Position numbers and translations under genes: made by a program. The notes under the pieces were generated by a model. That model saw nothing but the letters and a program-made list of their open reading frames with translations. It did no database searches and was not told the DNA's origin. Positions 33,478 through 41,209 of a stretch of DNA of 64,000 nt are shown one piece after another; positions within the stretch are counted from its first letter, which is position 1, and each line of letters begins with the position of its first letter. This DNA is from Streptomyces sp. RKAG293 (GTDB lineage Bacteria; Actinomycetota; Actinomycetes; Streptomycetales; Streptomycetaceae): the NCBI RefSeq assembly GCF_023701745.1, contig NZ_JAJOZB010000001.1, positions 8,107,001-8,171,000 on the forward strand, in the 5' to 3' direction.

Positions 33478-34859
33478 CCGACGACGCGCGCAGCGCCCTG
33501 GAGGCCGTCTGCCCGGACCGGGTGATCACCCCCGGCCATCCGGCGTACGACCGTGTGCGGCTGCTGTTCAACGGGATGCACGACCACCGGCCGCGGCTGA
33601 TCTGCCTGCCGGCCGACACCGCCGAGGTCCAGGGTGCCGTCCGGGCCGCCCGCGACGCGGGTCTGCCGACCACCATCCGCGGCGGCGGCCACAACATCGC
33701 CGGGTCCGGATCGCTCGACGGCGGCCTCGTCATCGACCTGCGGCTGCTGAACAGGACCGCCGTCGACCCCGTCGAACGCCTCGCCCGCACCGGCGGCGGC
33801 TCCACCTGGGCCGACTTCGACCTGGCGACCACCAGCTACGGGCTGGCCAGCACCGGGGGCACCTTCGACGACACCGGCGTCGGCGGCCTCACCCTCGGCG
33901 GCGGCATCGGCCACCTCATGGGCCGGCACGGACTGGCCTGCGACAACGTCGAGTCGTACGTCCTGGTCACCGCGGACGGCGAACGGCTGCACGTCAGCCC
34001 GCACACCGACCCGGAGCTGGACTGGGCGCTGCGCGGTGCCGGCCACAACTTCGGCGCCGTCACCGAGTTCACCTTCCGGCTGCATCCCGTCGAGCGGGTC
34101 TACGGCGGCTATGTCGCCTACCCCGGCGACGACCCGTCGGCGGCCGTCCGGCTCTTCCGCGACCTCATGCTGGAAGCGCCCGACGACCTGACCTGCACGA
34201 TGCTGCTCGAGCGCTACGGCCCCGGCCAGGGCCCCGCCGCCGTGATGAGCGTCTGCTACGCGGGCGACGACGAGGAGTACCGCGTCACCCTCGACAAGAC
34301 ACTGCGCCGGATCGACGTCCTGGACTGGCGGATCGAGCACCGCAGCTATGTCTCCATGCAACTGTGCCTGGGACGCCTGCCGTTCGGGCTGCGCCACTAC
34401 TGGAGCGCCCGGCTGGTGGACGGACTGCCCGACGAACTGGTGGACACGGTCGCCGCGCGCTTCCAGGACGCCCGGATCACCGACCCGTTCAACGACACGG
34501 TGCTGCTGGAGCCCATCAACGGCGCGGTCCGCAGGGCCGGTTCCGCCGGGAGCGCGGTGCCCTTCCGTGACGCGGCCTTCAACGTCACCGGCATGGCGAT
34601 CTGGGACCCCGCCCACCCGGAGGCGGACGAGCAGCAGACCGCGTGGGCCAAGTCCGTCGCGGCGGCCGCGGAACCGCACGGCCGCTGGGGCGACGGCTAC
34701 ATCAACTACGTCGGCGACAGCGGCGCGCCCGGCGCCGACCGGGCGCTGCGCACCTTCGGCCCCGAGGCCTACGGCCGGCTCGCGGCGCTGAAGCGGCGGC
34801 TGGACCCGGACAACTTCTTCCGCTCCAACTACAACGTCGCCCCCGGGGCCGGGCGGTGA
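33474..34859 (+). CDS. BBE-like FAD-linked oxidase (PCMH fold)
   Basis: 461 residues. The PCMH FAD-binding domain has RGGGHNIAGSG, where His73 is the expected site of covalent 8-alpha FAD attachment, then the GGLTLGGGIGHLMGRHGL flavin loop. The C-terminal FRSNYNVAP motif is the berberine-bridge-enzyme (BBE) domain end. Family members perform two-electron oxidations of alcohols, amines or C-C/C-N ring closures. Translationally coupled between the DAO-type oxidase and the small protein at 34856, so it probably acts on the hydrazine intermediate or in its attachment, but it could instead oxidise the polyketide. Confidence 0.88.
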   Translation: MTDDARSALEAVCPDRVITPGHPAYDRVRLLFNGMHDHRPRLICLPADTAEVQGAVRAARDAGLPTTIRGGGHNIAGSGSLDGGLVIDLRLLNRTAVDPVERLARTGGGSTWADFDLATTSYGLASTGGTFDDTGVGGLTLGGGIGHLMGRHGLACDNVESYVLVTADGERLHVSPHTDPELDWALRGAGHNFGAVTEFTFRLHPVERVYGGYVAYPGDDPSAAVRLFRDLMLEAPDDLTCTMLLERYGPGQGPAAVMSVCYAGDDEEYRVTLDKTLRRIDVLDWRIEHRSYVSMQLCLGRLPFGLRHYWSARLVDGLPDELVDTVAARFQDARITDPFNDTVLLEPINGAVRRAGSAGSAVPFRDAAFNVTGMAIWDPAHPEADEQQTAWAKSVAAAAEPHGRWGDGYINYVGDSGAPGADRALRTFGPEAYGRLAALKRRLDPDNFFRSNYNVAPGAGR

Positions 34860-35191
34860 GCTACGACGGACGGGTCTTCCGCTCACACGCGGCGGAGACC
34901 GCCGCCGGGGACGCCACGCCCACCGGTCACTACCACCAGAGCGGCGACCTGGTGTGGGCGGAGTTCTCCGGCGGCGCCGTACGGCTGGGCCGGCTCGTCG
35001 GCACGGCCGGTCCCGACGGCGTCCTCACCGCCGCGTACAGCCAGGTGCTGGCCGACGGCCAGGTGGTGTGCGGGACCTGTCTGAGCACCCCCGAGCCGCT
35101 GCCCGACGGGCGCGTGCGGCTGCGGGAGGACTGGGAGCGGACGGACGGATCGCGCGGGACCTCCTGGATCGAGGAGGTCCCGCGGGACTGA
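34856..35191 (+). CDS. Small conserved protein of unknown function
   Basis: 111 residues, GTG start overlapping the BBE stop (GTGA), so expression is coupled. Pattern of short beta strands with Gly turns: FRSHAAETAAGDATPTGHYHQ, LVWAEFSGGAVRLGRLVG, VCGTCLSTPEPLPDGRVRLRE (each in part). This matches a widespread small beta-sheet family often labelled n-acetylglutamate synthase in databases, a label that does not fit its size. It has Cys and His residues but no motif I can tie to a reaction. A binding or stabilising role for the hydrazine enzymes is possible. Confidence 0.72.
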   Translation: MSYDGRVFRSHAAETAAGDATPTGHYHQSGDLVWAEFSGGAVRLGRLVGTAGPDGVLTAAYSQVLADGQVVCGTCLSTPEPLPDGRVRLREDWERTDGSRGTSWIEEVPRD

Positions 35192-35200
35192 GCCGTGCCG

Positions 35201-36562
35201 TCAGCTCTGCAGGTAGCGGCGCAGCTCCCAGTCCGTGACCTCGCGGTGATAGCGGGCGAACTCCGTCCGCTTCACCTCGGCGTAGTAGTCCGCGTACGAA
35301 CCGTCCGGCACCTTGCCGAGCCCCTCGCGCAGCACCCCGTCGGCGACCAGTTCGTCCACCGCGTGCAGCAGGGTGGGCGGCAGCGGGCGCAGCCCGGCGG
35401 GCACCGCGGCCGCCTCCAGGTCACGGGCGACCGGGTCGCCCGGGTCGGCGCCGCGCGCGATCCCGTCGGCGCCCGCCGCGGCGATGCCGGCGATGGCGAG
35501 GTACGGGTTGGCCGCGCCGTCCACGCAGCGCACCTCGATCCGCCCGGTGTCGGGGATCCGGACCAGGTGGGTGCGGTTGTTGCCGCCGTAACTGGCGTAA
35601 CCGGGCGCCCAGCTGGACCGGGACAGCGTGTCGGAGCCGGCGCCGAGCCGCTTGTAGGAGTTGACCGTGGGGCAGGTCAGCGCCATCAGACCGGGCGCGT
35701 GGTCCAGCAGCCCGGCGATGAAGCCGTAGCCCAGCGGTGAGGTGTTCAGCCCGCGCGGGTCGTCGGTGTCGTCGAACAGCGACGTTTCGCCCTCCCACAG
35801 CGACACGTGCAGATGCAGTCCGCTGCCGGTGAGGTCGGTGAACGGCTTCGGCATGAAGGTGGCGATCAGACCCGACCGGTGCGCCGCCATCTTCGCCAGA
35901 TGACGGAAGATGATCACACGGTCGGCGGTGCGCAGCGCGTCCGCGTAGCCGAAGTTGTGCTCGAACTGCCCGTTGGCGTCCTCATGGTCGTTGGAGTAGT
36001 TCTCCCACCCCAACGCGTCCAGCGAACGGCTGATGGTGGACAGATGGCCGAAGGCGCGGGTGGCGGCGTTGGCGTCGTAGCAGGGCGAGTCGGCGTCATC
36101 CAGCTCGTCGGCGACGCTGATCGAACCGTCCTCGGCGCGCCGCACCAGGAAGTACTCGGGCTCCGCGCCGACCTTCAGCTGCCGGCCCTGCTCGGCGAGC
36201 AGCCGCAGCTGGTTGCGCAGGATGTGCCGTGGGGCGTACGGCCAGGGCTCGCCCTCGACGTACAGATCGCACTGGATGATGCCCAGCCCGTCCTGCAGCG
36301 GCGCCTTGACGTACGAGGTGACGTCGGGGATCGCGACGACGTCGGGGTCGGCCGACGACTGGCCCAGACCGTCCGCGGCGTTGCCGGCGAAACCCAGCCC
36401 GTCGCTCAGCAGCTGGTCCAGGGTCCGCACCGGGGCCAGCTTGGCGCAGGGCTTTCCGTACAGGTTGACGAACATGACCAGCAGGAACTCAACGCCGTCC
36501 CGGGCGACCGCCCGGGCCAGCTCCTCGGCGTCCCTCGGTGGTGCGGGTGACAACGCCGTCAT
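35201..36562 (-). CDS. Glutamine-synthetase-like ligase (candidate gamma-glutamyl or hydrazide-forming)
   Basis: 453 residues, single gene, GGAGG before the ATG. Family motifs: GAEPEYFL, the metal site GQFEHNFGYAD, KPFTDLTGSGLHLHVSLW (ATP/Glu site), NSYKRLGAG, and RIEVRCVDGAANPYLAIAG. It resembles the GlnT/PuuA-type synthetases, not housekeeping GlnA, which is longer and ends in a conserved adenylylation segment. Related enzymes in kinamycin and fosfazinomycin pathways (KinJ, FzmN) make glutamylhydrazine. It converges tail-to-tail with the hydrazine cassette (9-bp gap). A role in capturing a hydrazine as a glutamyl hydrazide is plausible, not shown. Confidence 0.85.
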   Translation of the reverse strand: MTALSPAPPRDAEELARAVARDGVEFLLVMFVNLYGKPCAKLAPVRTLDQLLSDGLGFAGNAADGLGQSSADPDVVAIPDVTSYVKAPLQDGLGIIQCDLYVEGEPWPYAPRHILRNQLRLLAEQGRQLKVGAEPEYFLVRRAEDGSISVADELDDADSPCYDANAATRAFGHLSTISRSLDALGWENYSNDHEDANGQFEHNFGYADALRTADRVIIFRHLAKMAAHRSGLIATFMPKPFTDLTGSGLHLHVSLWEGETSLFDDTDDPRGLNTSPLGYGFIAGLLDHAPGLMALTCPTVNSYKRLGAGSDTLSRSSWAPGYASYGGNNRTHLVRIPDTGRIEVRCVDGAANPYLAIAGIAAAGADGIARGADPGDPVARDLEAAAVPAGLRPLPPTLLHAVDELVADGVLREGLGKVPDGSYADYYAEVKRTEFARYHREVTDWELRRYLQS

Positions 36563-36621
36563 CGCGGCCTCCAGGGTGGGAATTCAAAGGTGACTCGACG
36601 GTCCACGGTGTCCGCCACGGC

Positions 36622-36653
36622 TCGTGCCGGGCTTGAGACGGACCGGTCAGCAT
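36622..36653 (+). promoter_or_regulatory. Candidate SARP operator and promoter for the SDR at 36700
   Basis: TCGTGCC-GGGC-TTGAGAC (starts 36622 and 36633), 8 bp, then CAGCAT at 36648-36653. Second heptamer good, first weak. On the minus strand TCGAGTC-ACCT-TTGAATT at 36584-36601 lies close to the glutamine-synthetase-like start. Confidence 0.45.
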
Positions 36654-36699
36654 CCGCGCCAGGAGAGCCGGCGGACGCGGGCGATGCCAGGAGGACACA

Positions 36700-37383
36700 G
36701 TGACCATTCAGCGGACAGCGTTGATCACCGGAGCCAACCGAGGGCTCGGCCGCGCGGTCGCCGCCGAACTGCTCGGCCGCGGACTGCGGGTGGTGCTCAC
36801 CGCGCGGGACGGCGACGCGGCGCTCGCGGCGGCCGCCGAACTCGGCCCCGGCGCGAGCGCGCACGCGCTGGACGTGACCGACACCGAGAGCGTCAAGCGG
36901 GCGGCCGAAGGCATCGGCCCGGTCGATGTGCTGGTCTCCAACGCCGGGGTGCTGCTGGACGCCGGCAGCGATCCGCTCGGTGTCTCCCTCGACCTGGTGC
37001 AGCGGACCTTCGCGGTGAACCTGCTCGGCAGTTGGCGGGTCGCGCAGGCCTTCGTCCCGGACATGGTGCGACGGGGCTGGGGGCGGGTGGTGTTCATCTC
37101 CAGCGGTACCGGCTCCTTCAGCCACGGCCTGTTCACCGCCAGCCCCGGCTACTCGGTGTCGAAGACCGCGGTCAACGGGCTGACCCAGATGCTCGCCGCC
37201 CAGACCAAGGACTCCGGGGTACTGGTCAACGCCGTCAACCCCGGCCCGGTCAGGACCCGCATGATGCCGCAGGCGCAGCGCACCGCGGAGGAGGCCGCCG
37301 TGGACATCGCGGACGCCGCCACCCTGCCGGACGGCGGCCCCACCGGTACCTTCCGGCGCGGTGAGCAGACCTTCCCCTGGTGA
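36700..37383 (+). CDS. SDR-family oxidoreductase
   Basis: 227 residues, GTG start with AGGAGG 7 bp upstream. Rossmann TGANRGLGRA, SNAG, catalytic Ser in ISSGTGSFS, Tyr/Lys in GYSVSKTAV. Closer to carbonyl reductases of the SDR family than to the FabG-like pair at 20215 and 21614, with a short C-terminus ending TFRRGEQTFPW. Likely reduces a carbonyl of the polyketide or of a small nitrogen precursor; its neighbours on both sides are from different functional groups so context is not decisive. Confidence 0.88.
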   Translation: MTIQRTALITGANRGLGRAVAAELLGRGLRVVLTARDGDAALAAAAELGPGASAHALDVTDTESVKRAAEGIGPVDVLVSNAGVLLDAGSDPLGVSLDLVQRTFAVNLLGSWRVAQAFVPDMVRRGWGRVVFISSGTGSFSHGLFTASPGYSVSKTAVNGLTQMLAAQTKDSGVLVNAVNPGPVRTRMMPQAQRTAEEAAVDIADAATLPDGGPTGTFRRGEQTFPW

Positions 37384-37399
37384 CGTCCCGCCGCAGCAC

Positions 37400-37437
37400 G
37401 AACGGTCCGGGCCGGTGTGAACCGGCCCGGACCGTTC
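37400..37437. terminator. Bidirectional hairpin terminator
   Basis: Perfect 17-bp stem (37400-37416 with 37421-37437), GTGA loop, between convergent stops at 37383 (+) and 37454 (-). Confidence 0.87.
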
Positions 37438-37453
37438 ATGTCGCGCACCCGGC

Positions 37454-38500
37454 TCAGACGGCGACGGCCTCCAGGCCGTAGTAGAGGAACGGGCAGGGCA
37501 GCGCGGTCAGCGAGTCCAGCTGCAGACCGGCCCGGGTGAACAGTTCCTCGAACTCGGTGAGGGTGCGCTCCCGGCCCGTCGTCACGACCATCATCTCGAT
37601 GTCGAAGATGGAGGCGCCCAGCGCCTCGACCGGGTCCTCGTTGCGGCGCCCCTCGGACAGCACCGAGGTGAACACCACGACACGGCCGCCGGGCGCGAGC
37701 CCCTTGCGGCAGTTCTCCAGGATGCGCACGCATTCGTCGTCGTTCCAGTCGTGCAGGATGTTCTTCAGCAGATACGCGTCAGGGCCGGCCGGCACCGAGT
37801 CGAAGAACGATCCGGTGGCGATCTCACAGCGGTCCGCGACCCCGGCCACCTCGATGACGGACGGCGCTTCCAGTACCCCGTTGGCGGTGTCGAAGACGCT
37901 GCCGATGAGGTTGGGATTGGCGGCGAGGATGGCCGCCAGGTGGGTGCCGTTGCCGCCGCCGACGTCCATCACGTACTTGAAGCGGCTGAAGTCGAACCCG
38001 CCGGTGATGGCGGGCAGCTGGACCGCGCTGCCGGCCGCCATCGCGGCGTGGAAGTGCCCGGCGAGCTCGTCGTCCGTCTTCAGGTGGTCGAACAGCCCCT
38101 TGCCGTGCACCAGGTCGAACGCGGGCCGGCCGGTCCGGACGGACTCCTCCAGCGCGCCCCACGCCTGCCAGACCGGGGCCGCGGCGTGCATGGCGTCCAG
38201 CGGGGCGCCCTGCACCGGGGACTCGCTGCGGTACATGGAGCCGAGCCGGGTCAGCGTGAAGCCGCCCTCCTCGTCCGAGGTGAGCAGGCCCGCCGAGACG
38301 GCGGCGCGCAGCAGCCGCTCCAGGAACGGGGCGTGGGTGCCGGTGGCCTCCGCGAGTTCCGCGGCGGTCCGCGTCCCGTCGCCGAGGGCGTCGGGCACTC
38401 CGAGCCGGGCGGTGACCCCGGCGATCTGGTAGACGGCGAATCCGAAGAGCAGCGGCAGATACTCCGCCGGAGTCGGCTGGTCGGTGGTCGGACCGGTCAT
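37454..38500 (-). CDS. SAM-dependent O-methyltransferase
   Basis: 348 residues. N-terminal dimerisation helices (LPLLFGFAVYQIAGVTARLG), then a textbook SAM loop DVGGGNGTHLA, the acidic VFDTANG, and NILHDWNDDEC with the probable base His. More like the DmpM/carminomycin methyltransferase group than the other three copies here. Second gene of a leftward pair, 10 bp after the methyltransferase at 38511. Methylates a phenol or enol of the polyketide. Confidence 0.9.
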   Translation of the reverse strand: MTGPTTDQPTPAEYLPLLFGFAVYQIAGVTARLGVPDALGDGTRTAAELAEATGTHAPFLERLLRAAVSAGLLTSDEEGGFTLTRLGSMYRSESPVQGAPLDAMHAAAPVWQAWGALEESVRTGRPAFDLVHGKGLFDHLKTDDELAGHFHAAMAAGSAVQLPAITGGFDFSRFKYVMDVGGGNGTHLAAILAANPNLIGSVFDTANGVLEAPSVIEVAGVADRCEIATGSFFDSVPAGPDAYLLKNILHDWNDDECVRILENCRKGLAPGGRVVVFTSVLSEGRRNEDPVEALGASIFDIEMMVVTTGRERTLTEFEELFTRAGLQLDSLTALPCPFLYYGLEAVAV

Positions 38501-38510
38501 GGCAATCCCC

Positions 38511-39521
38511 TCAGCCTTTGCGGCAGATCACGAGAGTGTCGAAGTCGGCGAGCGGGCGGTCGGTGACCGAGGCGAACCCGGCGCGGCGCGCCTGCTCGCC
38601 GACGTCCTCGGCGCTGTACTCGCCGCCGCCCTCGGTGACCAGCAGCATGTTGAGGCTGGCCACCAGGTTCTCGGTGTCGTCGGCGCGGCGGCCGAGCATG
38701 CGGTCGTAGACCAGGACGGTCCCGCCGGGGTTCACCGCCGCGAACGCCCTGTCGAGCAGCAGCCGGCGCTGCGCGGCGTCCCAGTCGTGCAGGATGTGGC
38801 CGAGCACGATCACGTCGGCGGGCGGCAGCGGGTCCTGGAAGAAGTCGCCGGGGTGGAAGGACGTCCGCCCGTCCAGGCCGAGTTCGGCCATGTACGCGTG
38901 GAAGAACGGCTCCATCTGCGGCAGGTCGAAGACCTGGCCGGTGAGATCCGCGCGGTCCGCGAGCAGCTGGCCCAGCAGATGGCCGCGGCAGCCGCCCGCG
39001 TCGAGCACCGAGCGGTACTCGGTGCCCTCCAGGGCCGCCGACAGCTCGACGCCCAGGCCCTGGGTGAGGCCGTCCATCATGCGGACGAACCCGCCGAGCG
39101 CCTCCGGGTCGTCGAGCATCCCGGTGAAGTCACCGTCGGCCTGCGGCTTCCCGGAGCGCAGCGCGTCGGCCAGCCGCCCGTACACCGGGTAGAGGTTGAC
39201 GTCGGCGCCGGTCAGGAAGCCCGCCACACAGCCGGGCCGGCCCGGTACGAGATAGCGGTCGGCGCCCTCGGCGTTGCGGAACCGCCCGTCGGTGTCGCGG
39301 CGCAGCAGTCCGAGCGCGGCCAGCAGGCCGAGGAAGTCGGACAGGCCGCGGCCGTGCAGCCCCAGCCGCTCGCCCAGTTCCCCGGCGGTGGCCGGGCCGT
39401 CCGCGAGCGTGCCGAACACATCGAGCCGGACGGCGGTGAGCAGTGCCTTGGCGTCGCAGAACCGGTTGCCGAGCCGGAGGATGCCCGCGGCCGTTCCGGT
39501 GTCCGCAGCGGTGGATGACAT
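38511..39521 (-). CDS. SAM-dependent O-methyltransferase
   Basis: 336 residues. Starts TAAGILRLGNRFCDAKALLTAV, almost the same as the methyltransferase at 25191; SAM loop DAGGCRGHLLGQ departs from the usual DVGGGxG, and HILHDWDAAQ carries the likely catalytic His. First gene of a leftward pair. Duplication with divergence from the 25191 gene suggests two related positions are methylated. Confidence 0.9.
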   Translation of the reverse strand: MSSTAADTGTAAGILRLGNRFCDAKALLTAVRLDVFGTLADGPATAGELGERLGLHGRGLSDFLGLLAALGLLRRDTDGRFRNAEGADRYLVPGRPGCVAGFLTGADVNLYPVYGRLADALRSGKPQADGDFTGMLDDPEALGGFVRMMDGLTQGLGVELSAALEGTEYRSVLDAGGCRGHLLGQLLADRADLTGQVFDLPQMEPFFHAYMAELGLDGRTSFHPGDFFQDPLPPADVIVLGHILHDWDAAQRRLLLDRAFAAVNPGGTVLVYDRMLGRRADDTENLVASLNMLLVTEGGGEYSAEDVGEQARRAGFASVTDRPLADFDTLVICRKG

Positions 39522-39663
39522 ATCGGCGTCTCCCGTTCCTGGCCGCTTCCGCGGCGCGCTCGTGGGCCCGCACTGTCCGGCCGCACTCCCGACCGCGCTG
39601 TCGGCCGCGAATCTCCCAGCGCGGGATGGAGGATGACTCGACCCGCCCTGGTACCGGTCGCGT

Positions 39664-39681
39664 TCCAGCGGCCGTTGAGCC
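39664..39681 (+). promoter_or_regulatory. Candidate SARP operator for the P450-ferredoxin pair
   Basis: TCCAGCG-GCCG-TTGAGCC, starts 39664 and 39675, 69 bp before the second heptamer ends and the GTG begins. No clear -10 at 8 bp. Confidence 0.38.
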
Positions 39682-39749
39682 CGCCCCCAGCGCGGCTGCC
39701 GACACTGAGGGCTGTCGGAGCCCTGTCACGGAGACGAGAGAGGTGCCAG

Positions 39750-40952
39750 GTGAGCTCGAGCCCGTCATGCCCGGTCAGTTATCCCTTCCCATGGGCCCCA
39801 GCGCCGGACATCCCGCAGGACTGGCGGACGATGCGGGACGCACCGCTGCTGCACGTCGCCCTCCCCAGCGGTGACCCGGCCGTGCTGGTGACCCGGTACA
39901 AGGACGTCAGGCGGCTGTTCGCCGACGAGCGGCTGAGCCGCAACACGTCGCGCCACCCCGCCTCCCGCATCTCCGCGGACAACGACCTGTTCGGGGACCC
40001 GGAGATCGACAACGACCCGCCGCGCTATCTGGTGGAACGCGCCGTCGTCATGCGGGCGTTCAGCGCCCGCCGGATCGAGGCGCTGCGGCCCGTCGTCCGC
40101 GAGATCACCGCGGAGCTGATGGACGCCATGGAGGCCGGGCCGCGCCCGGCCGACCTCATGGAGGCGTTCGCGTACCCGCTGCCCATCCTGGTCATCTGTC
40201 ACATGCTGGGCGTACCGCCGAAGGACCGGGCGAAGTTCCGCCGGCTCATCGACGGCTACCTCTCGGTGACGGCCCTGCCGGCCGACGAGGTGGAACGCTG
40301 CCGCGTCGACTACTGGAACTACCTCAGCGAGCTGATCGCCGACAAGCGGGCCAACCCCGGCGACGACCTGATCAGCGAGCTGATCCGGGTCAGCGAGGAG
40401 GACCCGGAGAAGCTGACCGACTACCAGCTCCAGCACTGGGTCAAGACCCTGCTGATCGCCGGCTACGTCACCACCGCCTCGCAGATCGGCACCGGCACCG
40501 CCGTCCTGCTGCACCGCCCGGAGGCCGCCGCGGATCTGAAGGCGGACCTGTCGCTGGTGCCGTCCGCGGTCGAGGAACTGCTCCGCTACCAGATGATGGG
40601 CACCTCCCTCGGTTCGCTGCGCTACGCGCTGGAGGACATCGAGGTGAGCGACGGCGCGGTCATCCCCAAGGGGTCGACGGTGATGCTGTCGGTCGAGTCC
40701 AACATGGACGAGGAGACCTTCCCCGACGCCTGCGCCCTCGACATCCGGCGGCAGGACAACCACCACATGACGTTCGGCGCCGGCATCCACTTCTGTGCCG
40801 GGGCCGCGCTCGCCCGGATGGAGCTGCAGGAGGCCACCGACGGTCTGCTGCGCCGCTTCCCCGGACTGCAGCTCGCGATCCCCGGCGAGAAGCTGGTGCG
40901 CCCGGTCGGTGGATTCCTCGCCGGGTACGCCGAGATCCCGGTCGTGTGGTGA
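39750..40952 (+). CDS. Cytochrome P450 monooxygenase with partner ferredoxin
   Basis: 400 residues from a GTG at 39750; upstream in-frame sequence is non-coding in character. Heme-thiolate motif FGAGIHFCAG with Cys349, K-helix EELLR. The I-helix reads AGYVTT (residues 237-242): Thr241 is kept but the acidic residue before it is Val240, so proton delivery may be unusual. Bacterial class I P450, served by the 3Fe-4S ferredoxin encoded 14 bp downstream. Candidate reactions in this compound class are hydroxylation and methylenedioxy-bridge formation from an ortho-methoxyphenol. Confidence 0.92.
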   Translation: MSSSPSCPVSYPFPWAPAPDIPQDWRTMRDAPLLHVALPSGDPAVLVTRYKDVRRLFADERLSRNTSRHPASRISADNDLFGDPEIDNDPPRYLVERAVVMRAFSARRIEALRPVVREITAELMDAMEAGPRPADLMEAFAYPLPILVICHMLGVPPKDRAKFRRLIDGYLSVTALPADEVERCRVDYWNYLSELIADKRANPGDDLISELIRVSEEDPEKLTDYQLQHWVKTLLIAGYVTTASQIGTGTAVLLHRPEAAADLKADLSLVPSAVEELLRYQMMGTSLGSLRYALEDIEVSDGAVIPKGSTVMLSVESNMDEETFPDACALDIRRQDNHHMTFGAGIHFCAGAALARMELQEATDGLLRRFPGLQLAIPGEKLVRPVGGFLAGYAEIPVVW

Positions 40953-40966
40953 CGGCGGTGGGTGCG

Positions 40967-41209
40967 ATGCGCGTGACCGCCGACAACACGACCTGTGTGA
41001 CCAGCAGCCTGTGCGTCTACCGGGTCCCGGACGTCTTCGACCAGGACGCGGAGGGCCGGGTCGTGGTCCTCGACGCCGAACCGCCGGCCGAGCTCCAGCA
41101 CGAGGTGCTGCGGGCCCGGCGCGGCTGCCCGACGCGGTCCATCCAGGTGGAGCTGAACGGGGTGGTGGTCGAGGACCCGGCCCCCGCCCCCGAGGCGCCG
41201 GCTAGTTGA
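40967..41209 (+). CDS. 3Fe-4S ferredoxin, partner of the P450
   Basis: 80 residues from the ATG at 40967 (MRVTADNTTCV); earlier GTGs at 40946 and 40949 are possible but give an untypical N-terminus. Cysteines in C-x5-C (CVTSSLC) and a distal C-P (RRGCPTRS) form the three-Cys pattern of P450-type 3Fe-4S ferredoxins. The region VPDVFDQDAEGRVVVLD is family standard. Transfers electrons to the P450 just upstream. The last 8 bp overlap the convergent MFS gene. Confidence 0.92.
   Translation: MRVTADNTTCVTSSLCVYRVPDVFDQDAEGRVVVLDAEPPAELQHEVLRARRGCPTRSIQVELNGVVVEDPAPAPEAPAS

Noticed and set aside
35201..36562. Housekeeping glutamine synthetase GlnA
   Set aside because: Shorter, of the GlnT/PuuA-like class, and located in the cluster.
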